A DNA stretch of 49,450 nt from Flammeovirgaceae bacterium BBD 1991-12 (GTDB lineage: Bacteria > Bacteroidota > Bacteroidia > Cytophagales > Cyclobacteriaceae): NCBI GenBank assembly GCA_001657315.1, contig LYSV01000047.1, forward strand, positions 35,747 through 85,196, in the 5' to 3' direction. This document shows, one piece after another, positions 44,661 through 49,450 of the stretch; the first letter of the stretch is position 1, and the number at the start of each line of letters is the position of its first letter. The position numbers and the translations under genes are program-made. The notes below the pieces were generated by a model. The model was not told the DNA's origin and did not search any database. It saw only the letters and a program-made list of their open reading frames with translations.

Positions 44661-45260
44661 TTAATCCAATCCTGTACCCCTCCGTTTGAATGAGGGGATA
44701 AGCATAGGCACATTCCTACGGTATTTCAGGTAAGTGTCCCCAAATTCCTTCACCAGCTTCTTTTCCTCCAGATAAATGCCAATGGGAAGATAAATGAATG
44801 TACATAACATTGAGAGAAGCGTAGCAGGTCGTGAATCATACACAAAAAAACCAAGCACGATCAAAATGGTAGCGGTATACAATGGATGCCTCACATAGGC
44901 CAGGATACCGGAAGACTGAAAGCTGCCTTGCTTTTCCTCCTGTAAACCAAGGAAGGAGCTCAGACTGTAGGATTTGAAGGCTGCTCTCACCATAAGAACC
45001 CCTCCTGCAGCCAGAAAAAGACTCAAAAACTGCATAATGTCTGTTTCCGGGAGTAGCTTCCGGCCTCCAAGCAACCCATTGTAAAACAAAAGAGCCAACA
45101 CTCCTACTGTGGATATAAAAGAATATGCCAGCCTTTGTGCTCTCTGCCCCAACCCCAGCGATCCTTTAATAAATTCCTTGACACTGCTGGCAACGAGCAG
45201 GCTATGAAGAAAAAAATACAGGCCCCAGCCTGCTGCCAAAAATACATATGGTGTGATCAC
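44661..45260 (-). CDS. Isoprenylcysteine carboxyl methyltransferase-like membrane protein
   Basis: A 199-residue protein with about five transmembrane helices and the PEMT/ICMT-type C-terminal core: YVRHPLYTATILIVLGFFVY and EEKKLVKEFGDTYLKYRRNVP. These motifs hold the SAM-binding and conserved Arg/His/Glu residues of the family. It is probably a membrane-bound methyltransferase or NnrU-like protein; the substrate is unknown. It diverges from the gene at 45341. Confidence 0.78.
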   Translation of the reverse strand: MITPYVFLAAGWGLYFFLHSLLVASSVKEFIKGSLGLGQRAQRLAYSFISTVGVLALLFYNGLLGGRKLLPETDIMQFLSLFLAAGGVLMVRAAFKSYSLSSFLGLQEEKQGSFQSSGILAYVRHPLYTATILIVLGFFVYDSRPATLLSMLCTFIYLPIGIYLEEKKLVKEFGDTYLKYRRNVPMLIPSFKRRGTGLD

Positions 45261-45307
45261 GATTGAAAATTACGAATCGACCCATAAAACCTATAGGAAT
45301 ATAGTGA

Positions 45308-45337
45308 TATATTTGTGCACGGTAGAAAAACCGTGCA
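45308..45337 (+). promoter_or_regulatory. -7 box followed by a 22-bp dyad before the AlaDH/SDH-like gene
   Basis: TATATTTG (45308-45315) matches TAnnTTTG exactly. Directly after it, TGCACGG (45316-45322) and CCGTGCA (45331-45337) are perfect inverted arms around an 8-base A-rich loop, ending 3 bases before the ATG at 45341. The dyad spans the expected transcription start, so it could be an operator or a start-codon-proximal RNA hairpin. Confidence 0.5.
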
Positions 45338-45340
45338 AGA

Positions 45341-46552
45341 ATGGCAAAAACAAAAATTGGTATTATAAAAGAGGGTAAAGTACCCATTGACCGAAGGGTG
45401 CCATTCACTCCCGGGCAGGCGGAAGAGATAGCCCGGATATTTAAAAATGTGGAGGTAAAGGTCCAGAGCAGTGACATACGATCGTTTTCCGATGAGGAGT
45501 ACAGAGATTACGGTGTCAAGGTGACCAGAGATGTCTCGGATTGCGATATATTAGTAGGCGTAAAGGAAGTACCGGTTAAAAACCTCATTGAAAATAAAAC
45601 CTACTTTTTCTTTTCTCATACCATCAAGGAACAAGCCTATAACCGCGACCTGCTACGCACTATACTGAAGAAAAAGATCCGCCTTATTGACTATGAAGTA
45701 TTAACAAACAGTAATGGCATAAGAATTGTAGCATTTGGGAGGTATGCAGGGCTGGTAGGAGCGTATAATGCCGTACTCACTTATGGCAAACGGTATAATC
45801 TCTTTCACTTAAGGCCTGCACATACCTGTTTTGATCTGGAAGATCTCAAAACAGAATACGGTAAAGTAAAGTTACCGGCTGTAAAGATCGCGCTTACAGG
45901 TGGCGGCAGAGTGGCAAAGGGGGCTATGGAAGTATTGAACGGTATGAGGATAAGGAAGGTGACACCCGCTGTTTTTCTGAATGAGCGGTTCCAGGAACCT
46001 GTGTACACCCAACTGAACAGCCGGGATTATAACCAAACACGGGATGGCTCGGAATTCTCCCGTACTGAGTTTTACAGGAATCCACAAAACTTTGAAGGGG
46101 ATTTTCTCAAATATGCCCGTAAAGCTGATCTCCTCATAGCCGGAGCCTACTGGGCGCCTCATGCTCCGGTGCTGTTTACAAGGCAGGATGCAGTTAAGCC
46201 GGATTTCAAGATCAGGGTCATTGCAGACATCACGTGTGATATAGAAGGGTCTATCCCCTCTACAAAACAACCTGCTACTATAGATGACCCTATCTATGAT
46301 TATAACCCTACGGATGACAAGGTAGAACCCCCGCTCTCCGACGAAGGGAATATCACCGTAATGGCGGTAGACAACCTACCATGTGAACTCCCCCGTAATG
46401 CTTCTGAAGATTTTGGACGGGAGCTGATCGATAACGTGTTGCCTCATCTTCTGGGGGATGATCCGCAAAAAATTATTGAAAGGGCTACCATCACAAAGGA
46501 CGGTGCGCTGACAAACCACTACAAATACCTCAGGAACTATGTGGCCGGGTAG
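45341..46552 (+). CDS. Alanine/saccharopine dehydrogenase-like NAD(P)-dependent oxidoreductase
   Basis: A 403-residue enzyme with the AlaDH/PNT N-terminal fold: IGIIKEGKVPIDRRVPFTPGQ near the start and CDILVGVKEVPVKNL. The Rossmann region ALTGGGRVAKGAMEVL follows and the C-terminal half includes VIADITCDIEGSIPST. This pattern is common to lysine-type saccharopine dehydrogenase and alanine dehydrogenase relatives; the substrate cannot be decided. The upstream promoter carries a strong dyad, so it is probably specifically regulated. Confidence 0.85.
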   Translation: MAKTKIGIIKEGKVPIDRRVPFTPGQAEEIARIFKNVEVKVQSSDIRSFSDEEYRDYGVKVTRDVSDCDILVGVKEVPVKNLIENKTYFFFSHTIKEQAYNRDLLRTILKKKIRLIDYEVLTNSNGIRIVAFGRYAGLVGAYNAVLTYGKRYNLFHLRPAHTCFDLEDLKTEYGKVKLPAVKIALTGGGRVAKGAMEVLNGMRIRKVTPAVFLNERFQEPVYTQLNSRDYNQTRDGSEFSRTEFYRNPQNFEGDFLKYARKADLLIAGAYWAPHAPVLFTRQDAVKPDFKIRVIADITCDIEGSIPSTKQPATIDDPIYDYNPTDDKVEPPLSDEGNITVMAVDNLPCELPRNASEDFGRELIDNVLPHLLGDDPQKIIERATITKDGALTNHYKYLRNYVAG

Positions 46553-46600
46553 ACCAAAACCGTTTAAACCATCGTTAAAGTACTATTGTTATTACAAAAA

Positions 46601-47830
46601 ATGACTACATTAGCTATAGTGGAAGAAACGGCTCTTATTAAAAAAACCAGAGCATATGTGGAAGGTATCCTCAAATCCTTGCCTGAAGGATACCATTATC
46701 ACAACCTTGAGCACACCAAAGAGGTGGTAGATGCTGCTATGGAAATCGCCTCAAGGTCGGAATTAACGGAGGAAAATCTGGAAACGGTGATACTCGCCGC
46801 CTGGTTCCATGATGTCGGATACAGCTGCAACGCTCAGAATCATGAAGATGAGAGTATCCGGCTTATGAAGGAAAAGCTGACTCAGTTTGGAGTGGCTGAT
46901 GAGCGTATCAGGGAAATAGCAGAGATCATCAAAAGTACCCAGATGCCGCAGAGCCCAAAAGATCAGCTTAGCAAGATCATGTGCGATGCCGATCTTTACC
47001 ACCTTTCCACAGATTTCTTCCAAACAAGAAGTGAGGAGCTACGAAAAGAGCTGGCAGATATCTGCGATAACGACTTTAGCGAAAAGGAATGGAAGAAGGT
47101 AACGGCAGAGTTTATGAGTGCCCATACCTACTTCACCAATTATGCTAAATTGATCCTGGAGCCCAAAAAGAAGAAGAACCTCAAAAAGCTTAAAAAAGAT
47201 AAGAACAACAGGAGCGCAGACTCGAAGTACGTAGAAAAGCTTGAGGATCAGGTAGTCAGGCTGCAGAACAAGGTAGAACAGACCAGGATACAAAAGCCGG
47301 ACAGGGGGATTGAAACAATGTTCCGCATCACCTCAAAAAACCATCTTACCCTGAGCGCCATGGCTGACAATAAGGCCAATATCATGATCTCCATTAACTC
47401 GATCATTTTATCCGTGCTGGTGTCCGTACTTTTCAGAAAACTGGAGGATTACCCGCACCTGATCGTCCCGGGCCTTATACTCGTTTTCGTTTGCCTGGCT
47501 ACGATTGTATTTGCCGTGCTGGCCACCCGGCCTCAGGTATCTTCCGGTACCTTTACCCGTCAGGATATTGAGAATAGGAAAACCAATCTGTTGTTCTTTG
47601 GTAACTTTCATAACTCAGAGCTCCCGGACTACCTGTGGGGTATGAAGGAAATGATGAAGGATGCAGACTTCCTCTATGGAAGCATGATCAAGGACATTTA
47701 CTTCCTTGGGCTGGTGCTGGGCAAGAAATACAAAATGCTCAGAAAAAGCTATACCGTATTCATGTACGGTTTCATTATATCCATACTCGCCTTTTTGGTG
47801 GCTATGCTCTTCTTCAAGCCTGGCACCTGA
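46601..47830 (+). CDS. HD phosphohydrolase fused to a Pycsar effector-like transmembrane domain
   Basis: A 409-residue two-domain protein. The N-terminal part (about 1-190) is an HD domain with the metal ligands YHYHNLEHT (His34, His38), WFHDVGY (His70-Asp71) and MCDADLYHL (Asp129/131). A basic linker and short coiled coil (about 195-240) precede the C-terminal part. That part reads SKNHLTLSAMADNKANIMIS and then three hydrophobic helices, matching what is annotated as Pycsar system effector (PycTM, DUF5706). HD domains hydrolyse nucleotide phosphates; PycTM effectors respond to cyclic pyrimidine nucleotides. No pyrimidine cyclase gene is nearby, so the role here is unclear. ATG 46601 is the preferred start. 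Confidence 0.8.
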   Translation: MTTLAIVEETALIKKTRAYVEGILKSLPEGYHYHNLEHTKEVVDAAMEIASRSELTEENLETVILAAWFHDVGYSCNAQNHEDESIRLMKEKLTQFGVADERIREIAEIIKSTQMPQSPKDQLSKIMCDADLYHLSTDFFQTRSEELRKELADICDNDFSEKEWKKVTAEFMSAHTYFTNYAKLILEPKKKKNLKKLKKDKNNRSADSKYVEKLEDQVVRLQNKVEQTRIQKPDRGIETMFRITSKNHLTLSAMADNKANIMISINSIILSVLVSVLFRKLEDYPHLIVPGLILVFVCLATIVFAVLATRPQVSSGTFTRQDIENRKTNLLFFGNFHNSELPDYLWGMKEMMKDADFLYGSMIKDIYFLGLVLGKKYKMLRKSYTVFMYGFIISILAFLVAMLFFKPGT

Positions 47831-47915
47831 CCGGGGCGGGGCAGGCTGGTAACTCCAGACTGTTGATTGATGTAAACTGGTAGTGGTTTTTGAAGGAATA
47901 AAAGAATCTGCCCTA

Positions 47916-49450
47916 CTACTTACCCTGCTCTACCGCCTCACATTCCGCAAGCCATTCATAAAAAGCATGCTGCGCACGGATAGGTTCCTGACCGTTTTCC
48001 ACTTTTACATTGTTCAGGTCAGGGTCAAGCAGGCAGCCTTTAATATTATCCGCAAGCTGAACATTGAGCAATTCGATCATTTCCCTTTTTAGCACAGGAT
48101 CATAAAGCGGGAATACCACTTCTATCCGATGGTAGAGATTTCTTTTCATCCAATCCGCAGATCCCATATAAATATCCTCGCTGCCATTGTTGTAAAAATA
48201 GAATACCCGCGAGTGCTCCAGGAACCTGTCCACTATCCGGTGGACAGTAATGTTGTCACTCAATCCTGCTAAACCAGGCCTCAGGCAGCATATGGCACGT
48301 ACAATAAGCTCGATCTTTACCCCGGCTTTACTTGCCTCATAAAGCTTATCTATCATAATATCATCCTGCAGATTATTCAATTTTACTATGATGTGTGCCT
48401 TGTTTCCCTGATTTGCATGAGCGATCTCCCGGTCGATCAGTTCCATAAACCGATCGGTAATGTTGAACTGGGCCACCAACAGTTCGTGGAAGGTTATTTC
48501 CCTTTTCTGGTCGCTGAGATAGGCAAACAGGTTATCAAGCTCATCAGTGAGATAGGACTGATGCGTCAGCAGCGCCTCATCAGCATAAATGATCGCTGTT
48601 TTTTCGTTGAAGTTGCCTGTACCGAAATAGCCATACTTTCTGATAGTGCCATTTTCCATTTCCCTCTTTACCAAAGCCACTTTGGCATGTACCTTCAGGC
48701 CAGGGATGCTGTATACGATCCTGATCCCTGCCTTTTTCATTTTTTCAGCCCACCGCAGGTTGTTGGCCTCATCAAAACGGGCCTTGATCTCAACAAATAC
48801 GGTGACATTCTTGCCGTTGCTGGCAGCGCTGATCAGGGCATTACATATAAATGAATCCGGCGCTATCCGGTAAAATGTAACGTTGATCTCCTTTACCTGT
48901 GGGTCAAGCGCTGACTCATTAAAAAAACGCAATACATAGTCATAGGTCTGATAAGGAAAGTGCAACAGAATATCCTGCTCATCTATGGCGTCAAAAATGA
49001 GACGTCTACCGTCTAAAACTCCTTTTCGGATAGCAGGTAGAGCTTTGTTTTCCAACCTGGGGCTCAGCGGATTCTGAAGCTGGAAGAGATCGTTCATGTT
49101 GTGATACCTTCCCCCGGGAACGAGGTCATCATCGCTCAGATCAAACTTTGCCTGTACATACTCCAGGGTCTGCCGGGGCATGACACTGTCGTATAGAAAT
49201 CGTGAAGGTACGCCAAGGTCCCTCTTATCGATCTGCTTTCTTATTTTTTTGATCAGATCGCCGGAATATTCATCTTCAATGTTAAGATCAGCATCGCGAT
49301 TAAGCTTGATACTGTAGCAGCCTTCAATCTGATACTGGTGGAACAGAAAGGTCAGGTTCTCCCTTACTATGTCTTCAATAGCTATGTAATAATAAATGTC
49401 ATCTGTACGTGGGAGTGAAATAAACCTTGACAGCTGATCAGAAGGGACAT
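47916..49450 (-). CDS. ppk1: Polyphosphate kinase 1 (partial, N-terminus outside window)
   Basis: The frame is open to the end of the window, giving 511 C-terminal residues. Motifs include LGVPSRFLYDSVMPRQ, FPYQTYDYVLRFFNESALDP, TFYRIAPDSFICNALI, VHAKVALVKRE with the phosphorylated catalytic His, YFGTGNFNEKTA and HRIEVVFPLYDPVLK. PPK1 transfers the gamma-phosphate of ATP to polyphosphate at the inner membrane. An internal Met at 49181 is not the start, because the upstream codons continue with family-like residues (SIKLNRDADL). It converges with the HD-effector gene. Confidence 0.95.
   Translation of the reverse strand, partial: VPSDQLSRFISLPRTDDIYYYIAIEDIVRENLTFLFHQYQIEGCYSIKLNRDADLNIEDEYSGDLIKKIRKQIDKRDLGVPSRFLYDSVMPRQTLEYVQAKFDLSDDDLVPGGRYHNMNDLFQLQNPLSPRLENKALPAIRKGVLDGRRLIFDAIDEQDILLHFPYQTYDYVLRFFNESALDPQVKEINVTFYRIAPDSFICNALISAASNGKNVTVFVEIKARFDEANNLRWAEKMKKAGIRIVYSIPGLKVHAKVALVKREMENGTIRKYGYFGTGNFNEKTAIIYADEALLTHQSYLTDELDNLFAYLSDQKREITFHELLVAQFNITDRFMELIDREIAHANQGNKAHIIVKLNNLQDDIMIDKLYEASKAGVKIELIVRAICCLRPGLAGLSDNITVHRIVDRFLEHSRVFYFYNNGSEDIYMGSADWMKRNLYHRIEVVFPLYDPVLKREMIELLNVQLADNIKGCLLDPDLNNVKVENGQEPIRAQHAFYEWLAECEAVEQGK

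Noticed and set aside
1-49450. CRISPR arrays, tRNA or rRNA genes and insertion sequences
   Set aside because: No regularly spaced repeats, cloverleaf or rRNA-like stretches, or transposase motifs were seen on reading both strands by eye; a dedicated tRNA/rRNA scan was not possible.

Overview
The window looks like a chromosomal segment from a Bacteroidota bacterium, most likely of the Cytophagales type. The evidence is a SusC/SusD pair, many SusD-type lipoproteins, DUF4270, a NagB-PIG-L fusion, bacterial GGGP synthase, and several promoters with the Bacteroidota -7 box TAnnTTTG. No rRNA, tRNA, CRISPR array, insertion sequence or prophage is visible.

Region 1 (1-24050) is mostly one glycan and amino-sugar utilisation locus, preceded by a partial hydrolase gene and a broken VapBC-type toxin-antitoxin module. 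The locus has three transcription units. The first is nagB-PIG-L plus a LacI-family regulator (+). The second is susC, susD, two DUF5018/DUF4623-type lipoproteins and a GHL10 lipoprotein (-). The third holds an SSS symporter, a DUF4434 protein, an AGE-family 2-epimerase, a GH92 mannosidase, an FAD-dependent lipoprotein and a second GHL10 lipoprotein (-). Each unit is preceded by copies of one LacI-type operator, GTGnnCGnnCAC. The site is single before nagB and paired before the other two units, with centres exactly 21 bp apart. I infer one regulon: lipoproteins bind and cut a mannose- and N-acetylhexosamine-containing glycan, SusCD and the symporter import products, the epimerase interconverts ManNAc/GlcNAc-type sugars, and the NagB fusion feeds fructose-6-phosphate into glycolysis. 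A sugar kinase is not in the window.

Region 2 (24247-31725) has two divergent Na+/phosphate-symporter family genes, a holin-like membrane protein, a small membrane protein, GGGP synthase, an AraC regulator and an acyl-CoA dehydrogenase.

Region 3 (31811-39354) is housekeeping. A compact panC-panD-flippase-like-rfaE2-zinc peptidase operon (-) diverges from a degenerate short GT5 protein, a DUF4270 lipoprotein and glmS (+).

Region 4 (39415-49450) has an intact PIN toxin-antitoxin pair, a gene remnant, a degenerate 3-hydroxyacyl-CoA dehydrogenase homologue, RidA, a small membrane protein, gltX, a small charged protein, an AIM24-family protein, an isoprenylcysteine methyltransferase-like protein, an alanine/saccharopine dehydrogenase-like enzyme, an HD phosphohydrolase fused to a Pycsar-effector-like membrane domain, and the C-terminal part of polyphosphate kinase.

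The two most interesting items are the three-operator LacI regulon around the glycan locus and the HD-PycTM-like fusion, which has no cyclase gene beside it.
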